A stretch of 64,000 nt of DNA, from contig NZ_MTQO01000049.1 of NCBI RefSeq assembly GCF_001984155.1, positions 248,001 to 312,000 on the forward strand, given 5' to 3'. The notes under the pieces were generated by a model, which did no database searches, was not told where the DNA came from, and saw nothing but the letters and a program-made list of their open reading frames with translations. This stretch comes from Actinosynnema sp. ALI-1.44. GTDB taxonomy: Bacteria > Actinomycetota > Actinomycetes > Mycobacteriales > Pseudonocardiaceae. Position numbers and translations under genes: made by a program. Shown here piece after piece: positions 8,583 to 16,367 of the stretch. Every line of letters starts with the position of its first letter. Positions within the stretch are counted from its first letter, which is position 1.

Positions 8583-9212
8583 TCACCTGTTGATGGTCAT
8601 TTCAGCGCTGCCGGTTTCCGGCTCGGGGAACGGGTGGTCCGGGCGGTAGAGCCAGCCGGTTGTGAATGTTTCCTTCACCGTGACGGCCACCGGCCGGAAT
8701 GTGGCCGGATCGACCGCACAGCTATGTCTGATTACTTCGTCGAAGAACCAGTCCGAAGTGATCAGCACGAGGACGCCTGGTGATTCACGCAGGGCCTGTT
8801 TCGTCGGCCGCGCTTCCAGTAGTCGGAACGTACGGTTTATCGCCGGTGCGGTCACGCCTCGATCATCGAACGCCACCTCGCCCGCGTGCAGGGCCATTCT
8901 CAGCCGAATATGTTCCTCGGCCGGGTGGGTTCTGTTGTGTTGCCGCAACGCGTCCGCCAGTGCGTACGGCAACGACTCGACCAACGGCCCCTTGGGGATC
9001 TGTGCCGGTACCAGGATCAGGGCCCCGTCGCCGCGGTCTTCGACCCGGCAGTCGGACCACGGCAGGCCGACGTCGTCGAAAGCGCGGCGCAACGCGCGGT
9101 CCAGCCCATCTCGAACAGCGAGCTGATGTGGTCTTGTGCGGCGTTGCGTGCCGAATTCCTCGACGTCCACCACGAGCACGGTCCGGTGGACTGCCACGCG
9201 CGTGCGTTTCAT
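8583..9212 (-). CDS. Adenylate/guanylate cyclase-homology domain protein
   Basis: This 209-aa cytosolic protein has the fold signature of class III nucleotidyl cyclases. A first-strand VVDVEEFG is followed about 45 residues later by VEDRGDGALILVP, the region carrying the metal-binding Asp. RMALHAGEVAFDDRGVTAPAINRTFRLLEA matches the later cyclase core. The purine-specifying Lys/Asp and transition-state Asn/Arg of active cyclases are not clearly recognisable, so it may be a degenerate, effector-binding relative. It starts 15 nt after the DUF3311 gene and shares its promoter. GGGGGACAG precedes the ATG. Confidence 0.6.
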   Translation of the reverse strand: MKRTRVAVHRTVLVVDVEEFGTQRRTRPHQLAVRDGLDRALRRAFDDVGLPWSDCRVEDRGDGALILVPAQIPKGPLVESLPYALADALRQHNRTHPAEEHIRLRMALHAGEVAFDDRGVTAPAINRTFRLLEARPTKQALRESPGVLVLITSDWFFDEVIRHSCAVDPATFRPVAVTVKETFTTGWLYRPDHPFPEPETGSAEMTINR

Positions 9213-9227
9213 CTGTCCCCCAGGTTG

Positions 9228-9437
9228 TCAATGGTCGTTTTCACGCAGCAGTACAGCGGCGATGATCATCAGAAGGACACTTCCCGGCACCCAGGCGAAC
9301 TGGTACCAGTAAAAGAACGGCACGTCACCGATTTGTGGTTGTTCGTGCGCGTACCAGGGTGGCCACAGTAGTGCGGCGAACGGCAGCACCAGGCAGACAC
9401 CCGCGGCGACCCGCCTTGTTCGGCCGGCTCCTGCCAT
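9228..9437 (-). CDS. DUF3311 small membrane protein
   Basis: This 69-aa protein has two hydrophobic segments (about 11-28 and 47-63) around the DUF3311-like core LPFAALLWPPWYA and VPFFYWYQFAWV. DUF3311 proteins usually sit next to, and probably assist, a monocarboxylate-type sodium:solute symporter. Here the symporter is divergent (9572) rather than downstream. GAGGAGGAATCG directly before the ATG is a strong ribosome binding site. Confidence 0.8.
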   Translation of the reverse strand: MAGAGRTRRVAAGVCLVLPFAALLWPPWYAHEQPQIGDVPFFYWYQFAWVPGSVLLMIIAAVLLRENDH

Positions 9438-9571
9438 CGATTCCTCCTCAACGATGTCGGCTTGTAAGACAGTTGCTGACGGCGCTGATGTGGTTTACGG
9501 CAGAATTCGTGGTGATTTCGTGTCAACCAGACTGGCGGGAGCGCAACCTAAGTACGAGCAGGGGGTGCGCG

Positions 9572-11119
9572 ATGACCGAACTGGCTACCGTGGTGACGTT
9601 CCTGGCCGTGCTCGGTGGAACGTCATTGCTCGCGGTCACCGCACGGCGGTTCCGGCCGGGCCCGGAACTGCCCACGCTGACCGGTTGGGCGCTGGCTGAC
9701 CGGCGGCTCGGCGGTCCGATGACCTGGTTCCTGCTCGGTGGGACGATCTACACGGCGTACACCTTCGCGGCGGTGCCCGGGCTGGTGTACGGCGTCGGGG
9801 CGCTCGGGTTCTTCGCGTTGCCGTACACCGTTGTCGTGTGCCCGCTGGCCTTCGTGCTGCTACCGCGGTTATGGTCGGTGGCCCGTCGCCACGGGTACGT
9901 CACGGTCGCCGTCTTCGTCCGTGGTCGGTATGGCTCGCCGTCGCTGGCACTGGTGGTCGCGCTGACCGGCATTCTGGCCACCTTGCCCTATGTCGCTTTG
10001 CAGGTGCTGGGTATTCGTGCGGTGCTCGCCGCCGGTGGGTTGTACCCGCAGGGGCTCGCCGGTGACGTGGCGTTGGTGGCGGTGTTCGCGGTTCTGGCGG
10101 TCGCGACCTTCCGGCACGGGCTGCGGGCTCCGGCGGTCATCTCACTGGTCAAGGGAACAGCGATCTTCTGTTCCGTCCTGGCTGTGGTGTTCGTGGTGCT
10201 CGACCGGCTCGGCGGGCCCGGTCCGATGTTCCGCGACGCTGAGCGCGCACTGGTCGCGGGCGGTGTGCCGCAGGTGTCGCTGGTCCTCGACCCGAACCTG
10301 TACGGCGCGTTCGCCACGCTCGCGTTGGGTTCGGCGTTGGCGCTGTTGATGTATCCGCACGTGCTGACCGTGGCTTTCGCCGCGTCGGGGCCGGAGGCAC
10401 TGCGCCGCGCGTCGATCGCCCTGCCTGCCTGGACCGCCGTGCTCGGCCTGTTCGGTCTGCTCGGTGTCGCGGCGCTGGCCATCGGTGTCGCCGCGCCCCC
10501 GGGCAACGCGGAGGCGGCCGTGCCGTTGTTGGTGCGGGAGTTGATGCCGACGGCACTGACTGGACTGGTGTTCGGGGCCCTCGCGGTGGGTGCTCTGGTC
10601 CCGGCGGCGGTGATGTCCATCGCCGCGGCCACGTCGTTCGTGCGCAACGTGTACGTCGAATACTTCCGTCCCACGGCGACACCCAAGCACCAGATGCGCG
10701 TCGCGCAGATGGTGTCCCTGACCGCGAAGGTCTTCGCGGTGGTGTTCGTCTTCGGGCTGCGCAACCAGGACGCCATCAACCTCCAGTTGCTCGGTGGTGT
10801 CTGGATCCTGCAGACCGTCCCCGCCGTGGCCGTCGGTCTGTTCACCCGTTGGCTGCACCACCGTGCGCTGCTCGCCGGGTGGGGCGTCGGCATGGTCGCC
10901 GGGACGTTCATGGTCGTCCAAGGCGGGTTCTCGCCGGTGGTGGGCGTCGCCCTCGCCGGATGGCAGATCCAGGCATACGCCGGACTGGCGGCACTGGCGC
11001 TCAACCTTCTGGTAGCCGTCGTGCTCACGCCATTGCTCGACCGGGCAGGCGCGGTGCGCGGCCCTGACCTGACCGAGCTGTCCGACAGCGGAAACGATCC
11101 GAGCGGGGGCAGCAGATGA
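9572..11119 (+). CDS. Sodium:solute symporter family transporter (MctC-like)
   Basis: This 515-aa protein has about 13 membrane segments. It shows the SSS-family helix TLTGWALADRRLGG followed by TWFLLGGTIYTAYTF, and later AVGALVPAAVMSIAAATSFVRNVYVEYF with the Na+ site region typical of monocarboxylate symporters. The ATG at 9572 is preceded by GCAGGGGG; the frame is open further upstream but without family sequence. The cargo is probably a small organic acid, by analogy with DUF3311-linked symporters. Its stop overlaps the start of the ECF sigma gene, so transport and regulation are translationally coupled. Confidence 0.85.
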   Translation: MTELATVVTFLAVLGGTSLLAVTARRFRPGPELPTLTGWALADRRLGGPMTWFLLGGTIYTAYTFAAVPGLVYGVGALGFFALPYTVVVCPLAFVLLPRLWSVARRHGYVTVAVFVRGRYGSPSLALVVALTGILATLPYVALQVLGIRAVLAAGGLYPQGLAGDVALVAVFAVLAVATFRHGLRAPAVISLVKGTAIFCSVLAVVFVVLDRLGGPGPMFRDAERALVAGGVPQVSLVLDPNLYGAFATLALGSALALLMYPHVLTVAFAASGPEALRRASIALPAWTAVLGLFGLLGVAALAIGVAAPPGNAEAAVPLLVRELMPTALTGLVFGALAVGALVPAAVMSIAAATSFVRNVYVEYFRPTATPKHQMRVAQMVSLTAKVFAVVFVFGLRNQDAINLQLLGGVWILQTVPAVAVGLFTRWLHHRALLAGWGVGMVAGTFMVVQGGFSPVVGVALAGWQIQAYAGLAALALNLLVAVVLTPLLDRAGAVRGPDLTELSDSGNDPSGGSR

Positions 11120-11643
11120 GCCGAACCCCGGCGCAAGCCATTGTGGACATGACCGATCTCGACCGGGAAACAGCCCTGGCCAGGCTGTTCGACCTGCACT
11201 ATCCGAACTTGCTGCGGCTCGCGGTGCTGCTCGGTGCCGACGACGCCGAGGACGTCGTCGCCGAGGCCTTCTACCAGCTGTACCGCAGGTGGTCACGACT
11301 GCGCACGCCCGAGGCCGCGGCCGGCTACCTGCGTTCCGTGGTCTGCAACCAGGTCCGGATGCGACTGCGGCACCTGCTGGTCGTCCGCAAACACGCGGAA
11401 GGAGTGATCGGCACCGCCGAGTCAGCCGAACACCTCGCCCTGCTCCGCGACGACCAGCGGGTGCTCGTCGAAGCACTGCACCAACTGTCCGCGCGACAAC
11501 GAGAGGCGCTCGTCCTGAGGTACTGGCTCAGCCTCCGGGAACACGAGATCGCCGGGGCGATGGGGATAACACCCGGCGCGGTCAAGGCACACACCGCACG
11601 AGGCATCGCCAGGCTCAAGCGCATCATGGAGGTGCGACGGTGA
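11116..11643 (+). CDS. ECF-type RNA polymerase sigma factor
   Basis: This 175-aa sigma-70 family protein has region 2 at about residues 22-90 (DLHYPNLLRLAVLLGADDAEDVVAEAFYQLYRRW) and region 4 at about 115-170 (LSARQREALVLRYWLSLREHEIAGAMGITPGAVKAHTARGI). Its ATGA overlaps the stop of the symporter gene, and its own stop overlaps the next gene's GTG. SigE-like actinobacterial ECFs have this architecture. Coupling to a symporter suggests it responds to the transported solute or to membrane state. Confidence 0.88.
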   Translation: MSRTPAQAIVDMTDLDRETALARLFDLHYPNLLRLAVLLGADDAEDVVAEAFYQLYRRWSRLRTPEAAAGYLRSVVCNQVRMRLRHLLVVRKHAEGVIGTAESAEHLALLRDDQRVLVEALHQLSARQREALVLRYWLSLREHEIAGAMGITPGAVKAHTARGIARLKRIMEVRR

Positions 11644-11936
11644 CCAACCGGCCAGCCAACACCGAAGACCGACTGCGCGAGACGCTCGACGCAGTCGCCA
11701 ACGGCGTGCGACCCACGCCCGACGCCTACCGCCACGCCCGTCGCGAGTGGATTCGCCGGGAACGGCGGCGCCGCATCATCCTGGCCATCCTGGTGGCCCT
11801 CGTGTTCGCCGTCGCCGACGCGATCGGCCTGTGGGCCCTCAACCAGACGCCCGACACACCGACCATCTTCAACGACCCCATTCCGGTGCGACAGAACCAA
11901 CCACCTCGCCCTTCGAACTGGCTGCCCCGCCCCTGA
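11640..11936 (+). CDS. Small single-pass membrane protein, possible anti-sigma factor
   Basis: This 98-aa protein starts with a GTG that overlaps the sigma factor stop (GTGA). Residues 1-40 are polar and rich in Arg (REWIRRERRRR), residues 43-63 are one transmembrane helix, and the short tail is Pro-rich and outside. Size, topology and position suggest an anti-sigma partner. However, no zinc HxxxCxxC motif is present, so the role is inferred from context only. Confidence 0.65.
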   Translation: MTNRPANTEDRLRETLDAVANGVRPTPDAYRHARREWIRRERRRRIILAILVALVFAVADAIGLWALNQTPDTPTIFNDPIPVRQNQPPRPSNWLPRP

Positions 11937-12113
11937 CTCGGGCTGTCGGAATCCGCCTGCCCGGTAGGCCGAATGGATGATCCGCTCTCCTTCTCGCGGT
12001 CAACTCGGGACATCCGGTGACCCTGCGTACGGCGGTTTTCTTCCCTGTGATCCGACCGTACTGTCGCCCCGAATCAGCTGTTGCCAGAGGGCAATCGCCC
12101 TCGGTGACGAGTT

Positions 12114-14516
12114 ATGGGAGGGCATGTGCGACGAAGAAGAGTCACCGCCGGGTTGGCGGTGATGGCGTTGGCGAGCCTCGGCATCGGGACGTTACCCGCG
12201 GCAGCGGCCCCCGCTCAGCCGCCGACCGGCAACGGGTTCGAGCAGACCACGCACGGCAAGGACGACCTGCCGAACGGGTGGGAGGCCAAGCGCCGGGCGC
12301 TGCGCCAGGAGGCTGTGGCCAAGGTGCTGTCGGGGGAGCTGACGACCGAGCAGCGCGGTACCAGCCGGGTGGCCAAGCTCGGCAGCCAACCCAACGCGCG
12401 TGGCGCGACGACCGGTGGCCGGACCGACCAGTACGTCGAACTGGCCAGGGAGAAGACGGACAAGATCTTCGTAGTCCTCGCCGAGTTCGGCAACGAACGG
12501 CACCCCGACTACCCGGACAAGGACACCAACCCGAACGTCGCCGGGCCCGCCCGGTTCGACGGGCCGCTGCGCAACCAGATCCCGGCGCCCAACCGCGCGG
12601 TCGACAACCGGACGATATGGCAGCCGGACTACTCCCGTGAGCACTACCAGCAGCTCTTCTTCGGCACTGGGCCGGGCGTGGAGTCGCTCAAGACGTTCTA
12701 TGAGCGGCAGTCCTCCGGCCGGTACTCGGTCGACGGCACGGTCACGCCGTGGGTGAAGGTCAAGTACAACGAGGCCCGCTACGGCCGGTCCAACGGTTTC
12801 CCGTGCCCCGACAACACGTGCAGCAACTCGTACGAACTGGTCCGTGACGGGGTGAACCAGTGGGTGGCCGACCGGCTCGCCGCGGGGCAGACCCTCGAGC
12901 AGGTCAAGGCCGAACTGGCGCAGTTCGACACGTGGGATCGTTACGACCACGACAGCGACGGCGACTTCAACGAGCCTGACGGCTACATCGACCACTTCCA
13001 GATCGTGCACGCGGGCGGCGACCAGTCCGACCGCGACCCATGGCAGGGCGAGGACGCCATCTGGAGCCACCGGGCCTACGCCTTCCTCGGCGGGCCGGGC
13101 GGACCGGCGAACAACCTGCGGGGCGGCACACAGATCGGCCAGACCGGCATGTGGGTCGGCGACTACACCATGCAGCCGGAGAACGGCGGGCTCGGGGTGT
13201 TCGCCCACGAGTACGGCCACGACCTGGGTCTGCCCGACCACTACGACACAGTGGGTCCGGGCGGAGCGCAGGAGAACGGCGTCAACTGGTGGTCGCTGAT
13301 GGGCCAGAGCCGCTTCTCCGCCCCGGGCGAACCGATCGGTGTCCGCGCCGCCGACCTGTCCGCGTGGGACAAGCTGCAGCTGGGCTGGCTGGACTACGAG
13401 ACAGTCGTCGCCGGGCAGGACAAACGGGTCGAGTTGGGCCCGCACGAGTACAACTCGGCGAAGGCGCAGGGCCTGGTGGTCGTGTTGCCCGACAAGGTGA
13501 AGGTGCACCAGTACGGGGCGCCGTACGCCGGGAACCTGCAGTTCTGGAGCGAACGAGGCAACGACCTGGACAACACGATGACCAGGGACGTCGACCTGAC
13601 CGGAAAGACGTCCGCGAGCCTGACCCTCAAGGGCCGGTACGACGTCGAGGCGGAGTACGACTACGTGTACTTCCAGTCGTCCACCGACGGCGGCAAGACC
13701 TGGCAGATGCTGGACGGCACCGTCGGCGGAGCCAAGTTCCCGCGGGACGGCTCCGGTCAGCCGGGGATCACCGGCAGCACCAACGACACCTGGGCCGACG
13801 TCGCCGTGCCGCTCGACTCGCTCGCCGGCAAGAAGGCCAAGGTCCGGATCCGCTACCTGACCGACGGCGCCGCGGCCCCACGCGGATTCTTCGCCGACGA
13901 CATCAGCCTCACCGCGAACGGCACGCCGGTGTTCACCGACGGCGCGGAAGGCGACACGAGTGCCTGGGCGTTCAAGGGCTTCCGCACCGCCGGTACCCAG
14001 GAGACGCGGATCACCGACCAGTTCTACATCGCGAGCAACCGCACGTACACGTCATACGACAAGTACCTGCAGACCGGCCCGTACAACCTGGGGCGGCCCG
14101 CGACACCGAACCTGGCCGAGCACTTCCCGTACCAGGACGGCCTGCTCGTGTCCTACTGGGACACTTCGTACCTGGACAACAACACCACCGAACACCCGGG
14201 TGAAGGCCAGATCCTGCCGATCGACGCCAACCCGCAGCCGATCAACAACCTCCAGGGCCAGAAGTGGCCGCCCAGGATCGCGGGCTACGACGCGCCGTTC
14301 TCCCTGCAGAAGTCGGACTCGTTCACCCTCTTCGCGGGAGGCCGGGCGAGCTACATCCGTGGCGCCAACGCCCAGCCGTTGTTCGACGACACCAAGTCGT
14401 ACTGGTCGGCCGAGCAGCCGACCGCTGGCGTGACACTGCCCGCAGTCGGCGTCGGTATCCGGGTGCTTTCCCAGCAGGGCACCTCGATGACCGTACGCGT
14501 GTTCAGCACCAAGTAA
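12114..14516 (+). CDS. Secreted M6-family metalloprotease (immune inhibitor A type)
   Basis: This 800-aa protein has an Arg-rich N-terminus, a hydrophobic stretch and an Ala-rich cleavage region (about residue 32), a secretory signal. The propeptide-like section is followed by the M6 catalytic domain, with the zinc motif FAHEYGHDLGLPDHYD near residue 365. This is followed by NWWSLMGQSRF, which holds the Met-turn. The second half contains a beta-sandwich (DLTGKTSASLTLKGRYDVE) as in InhA-like proteases. The start could instead be GTG at 12126, but the GGGAGGG there is very close to it. It should act outside the cell on proteins. A strong hairpin follows the stop. Confidence 0.9.
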   Translation: MGGHVRRRRVTAGLAVMALASLGIGTLPAAAAPAQPPTGNGFEQTTHGKDDLPNGWEAKRRALRQEAVAKVLSGELTTEQRGTSRVAKLGSQPNARGATTGGRTDQYVELAREKTDKIFVVLAEFGNERHPDYPDKDTNPNVAGPARFDGPLRNQIPAPNRAVDNRTIWQPDYSREHYQQLFFGTGPGVESLKTFYERQSSGRYSVDGTVTPWVKVKYNEARYGRSNGFPCPDNTCSNSYELVRDGVNQWVADRLAAGQTLEQVKAELAQFDTWDRYDHDSDGDFNEPDGYIDHFQIVHAGGDQSDRDPWQGEDAIWSHRAYAFLGGPGGPANNLRGGTQIGQTGMWVGDYTMQPENGGLGVFAHEYGHDLGLPDHYDTVGPGGAQENGVNWWSLMGQSRFSAPGEPIGVRAADLSAWDKLQLGWLDYETVVAGQDKRVELGPHEYNSAKAQGLVVVLPDKVKVHQYGAPYAGNLQFWSERGNDLDNTMTRDVDLTGKTSASLTLKGRYDVEAEYDYVYFQSSTDGGKTWQMLDGTVGGAKFPRDGSGQPGITGSTNDTWADVAVPLDSLAGKKAKVRIRYLTDGAAAPRGFFADDISLTANGTPVFTDGAEGDTSAWAFKGFRTAGTQETRITDQFYIASNRTYTSYDKYLQTGPYNLGRPATPNLAEHFPYQDGLLVSYWDTSYLDNNTTEHPGEGQILPIDANPQPINNLQGQKWPPRIAGYDAPFSLQKSDSFTLFAGGRASYIRGANAQPLFDDTKSYWSAEQPTAGVTLPAVGVGIRVLSQQGTSMTVRVFSTK

Positions 14517-14525
14517 TCCCGGCAG

Positions 14526-14571
14526 GCGCGAGCCCTGGGGTCAGGCGCGACCGGCGGCTCAGGGCTCGCGC
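14526..14571. terminator. Hairpin terminator after the metalloprotease gene
   Basis: Perfect 12-bp arms GCGCGAGCCCTG and CAGGGCTCGCGC, with a 22-nt loop, begin 10 nt after the protease stop. There is no clear T-tract, which is common for actinomycete terminators. It separates the protease from the LacI gene. Confidence 0.7.
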
Positions 14572-14625
14572 TTCCACACCTGCCTTAGACTGGCGGCGAC
14601 AGCCGGATCACCAGGGAGCAGAAGC

Positions 14626-15660
14626 GTGGGCGGAAAAGGGGCGCGCAGACCGACCCTGCTGGATGTCAGTCGCCTCGCGGGGACCTCCACAGCGGTCGTC
14701 AGCTACGTGCTCAACGGCGGACCTCGCCCGGTGGCGGACAAGACCAGGGCCAAGGTCGAAGAGGCCATCCGGATGCTCGGCTACCGGCGCAACCCGCTCG
14801 CCGGGGCGTTGAGCGGTGGCCGGTCCAACCTCGTCGGCCTGCTGGTGCCCGACACCGCGAACGCGTTCTTCGGCGAGCTTTCGCGTTGCGTCGAGGCGGA
14901 AGGGCGTCGCCGTGGCCTGCTCACGTTGCTGGGCAACACCGGCTACCACCCGTCACGCGCGGACGAGTACGGCGTGGCGTTCTCGGAGTTGCGCCCTCGC
15001 GGGATTTTCGTGACGACCGGTGAGGAACCACAGCAGGACGACGAAACACCGCGGGTGTACGTGCAATGGGCCGCTCCGGGATCCGCTTCGCCGAGCGTGG
15101 TCTTCAACGACTTCGATGGCGCGAAGCTCGTCGTCGAACACCTGCTCTGGCACGGCCATCGTGACATCGTCTGCGTCGCGGGCGAGATCGCCGTGGGCCC
15201 GGCGCATGGACGTGAGGGAGGATGGCGCCAGGCCATGGACGACGCTGGCCTGCCCACCGGGGGCAGGCTCATCCGGACTTCCTTCGACCGGGTCGAAGTG
15301 GGCCGGGCGGTGCGACAGGTTCTCCAGAGCGAGAACCGGCCCGACGCGATCTACGCCACGACCGACGAACAGGCACTCGTCACGATCCGCACGGCGATGA
15401 GCCTGGGACTGCGGGTGCCCGGCGATCTGGCGGTCGTGGGCTTCGACGGGATCCGCGAAGCCCGGCTCGGGAGTTTCCCGCTCACCACGGTCCGTCTCCC
15501 GCTCGAAGAACTCGCCGTTCGCGCCTTCGACGCACTGGACGAGCCGGATTCAGGGGCGTTGGTGGTCCTGGACGGCGCGCTCAGCATCGGCGTGACGTGC
15601 GGATGCGAGCCCGATGCGGCCGCGGGCACCTCGCGAGTGAGCGCGGCTTCGGGCGTGTGA
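14626..15660 (+). CDS. LacI-family transcriptional regulator
   Basis: This 344-aa protein starts with a GTG after AGGGAGCAG. The N-terminal HTH and hinge run TLLDVSRLAGTSTAVVSYVLN, followed by RVAD-like sequence and GYRRNPLAGAL. From about residue 65 it is a periplasmic-binding-protein-like effector domain (NLVGLLVPDTANAFF; VVGFDGIREARLGSFPLTTVRLP). The palindromes at 16217 and 16316 resemble LacI operators (central CG-containing dyads), so it probably represses the neighbouring cupin gene and the ABC importer. The inducer is likely the imported compound. Confidence 0.88.
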   Translation: MGGKGARRPTLLDVSRLAGTSTAVVSYVLNGGPRPVADKTRAKVEEAIRMLGYRRNPLAGALSGGRSNLVGLLVPDTANAFFGELSRCVEAEGRRRGLLTLLGNTGYHPSRADEYGVAFSELRPRGIFVTTGEEPQQDDETPRVYVQWAAPGSASPSVVFNDFDGAKLVVEHLLWHGHRDIVCVAGEIAVGPAHGREGGWRQAMDDAGLPTGGRLIRTSFDRVEVGRAVRQVLQSENRPDAIYATTDEQALVTIRTAMSLGLRVPGDLAVVGFDGIREARLGSFPLTTVRLPLEELAVRAFDALDEPDSGALVVLDGALSIGVTCGCEPDAAAGTSRVSAASGV

Positions 15661-15666
15661 CCACGC

Positions 15667-15694
15667 CGGCCCCGCCGTGTTAACGACGGGGCCG
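15667..15694. terminator. Bidirectional hairpin between the convergent LacI and cupin genes
   Basis: CGGCCCCGCCGT pairs with ACGACGGGGCCG (one G-T-type mismatch) across a 4-nt loop. It lies in the 39 bp between two convergent stop codons, so it can serve both directions. Confidence 0.7.
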
Positions 15695-15699
15695 ACCAC

Positions 15700-16164
15700 C
15701 TACTGCGCGGGCTCGTGCTCGTCCGATGCGTAGTTCGGGCTCAACGACAGGGCGCTGAACCGGAACGGGCGGTCGACGCGGTTGAAGCCGAGCGGACAGT
15801 GGCGGACGCCCGCCGGGATGTAGACCGAACCGCTCGTGGTGATCGTGTGCCGCACGCCTTCGATGTCGAGGTAGATCTCCGCACCGAGGTCGTCGACGTC
15901 GTTCGGGTCATTGCCGTGCCAGATCAGGACTTCGTCGTAGTCGTGCTCGTGCTCCTTGACCCACTGAACCGGAGCGTCGCACTCGTTGATCCACGTGTAC
16001 GTCAAGTGGATCTTGCTCTCCGGGACCTGCTCCGAGCGCATCAGCGCGAGCGCCGGGCCCACGTTGTCCGGCTCGACGACACCGGCGGCGGCTCCTTCGT
16101 TCACGAGGTCGTCGATGCAGCTCTGCATCTTCCTCACGAACAGACGCTCATACGGACTGGTCAT
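15700..16164 (-). CDS. Cupin-fold protein of unknown function, LacI-regulon member
   Basis: This 154-aa protein has a C-terminal half with cupin character: KEHEHDYDEVLIWHG supplies His/Glu metal ligands and GSVYIPAGVRHCPLG the second cupin motif. The first half (about 1-60) is helical and not recognised. GGAGGA lies upstream of the ATG. The perfect palindrome at 16217-16232 sits in its promoter, pointing to control by the LacI protein together with the divergent ABC importer. It may act on the imported compound, but no reaction can be assigned. Confidence 0.65.
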   Translation of the reverse strand: MTSPYERLFVRKMQSCIDDLVNEGAAAGVVEPDNVGPALALMRSEQVPESKIHLTYTWINECDAPVQWVKEHEHDYDEVLIWHGNDPNDVDDLGAEIYLDIEGVRHTITTSGSVYIPAGVRHCPLGFNRVDRPFRFSALSLSPNYASDEHEPAQ

Positions 16165-16216
16165 GGGCTTGTTCCTCCATGTGGTCTCCCTGGTGGCGAT
16201 GAGCAGGTTAACAATG

Positions 16217-16232
16217 ATCTAAGCGCTTAGAT
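16217..16232. promoter_or_regulatory. LacI-type operator O1
   Basis: The perfect 16-bp palindrome ATCTAAGCGCTTAGAT lies 52 bp upstream of the cupin gene start. The centred CG dyad and size are typical of LacI-family operators, and the LacI gene lies next to this regulon. Confidence 0.75.
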
Positions 16233-16315
16233 AGTCCTTTCGGGCCTCTTCCCTCGAGGCGAGCTTCGACGTACTCTGTGGCGAAAATCGGCCGAGACCC
16301 GGCTAGTGGGGACTT

Positions 16316-16331
16316 ATCTAACGGCTTAGAA
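16316..16331. promoter_or_regulatory. LacI-type operator O2 (imperfect copy)
   Basis: ATCTAACGGCTTAGAA matches operator O1 at 13 of 16 positions and lies 36 bp upstream of the start chosen for the solute-binding protein gene. Its position inside a longer open frame is one reason to place that gene's start downstream, at 16368. The two copies lie 99 bp apart, which would allow cooperative binding or looping. Confidence 0.65.
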
Positions 16332-16367
16332 CAGAACCACCCGTTCACCCGGAACTGGAGTTGCCCA

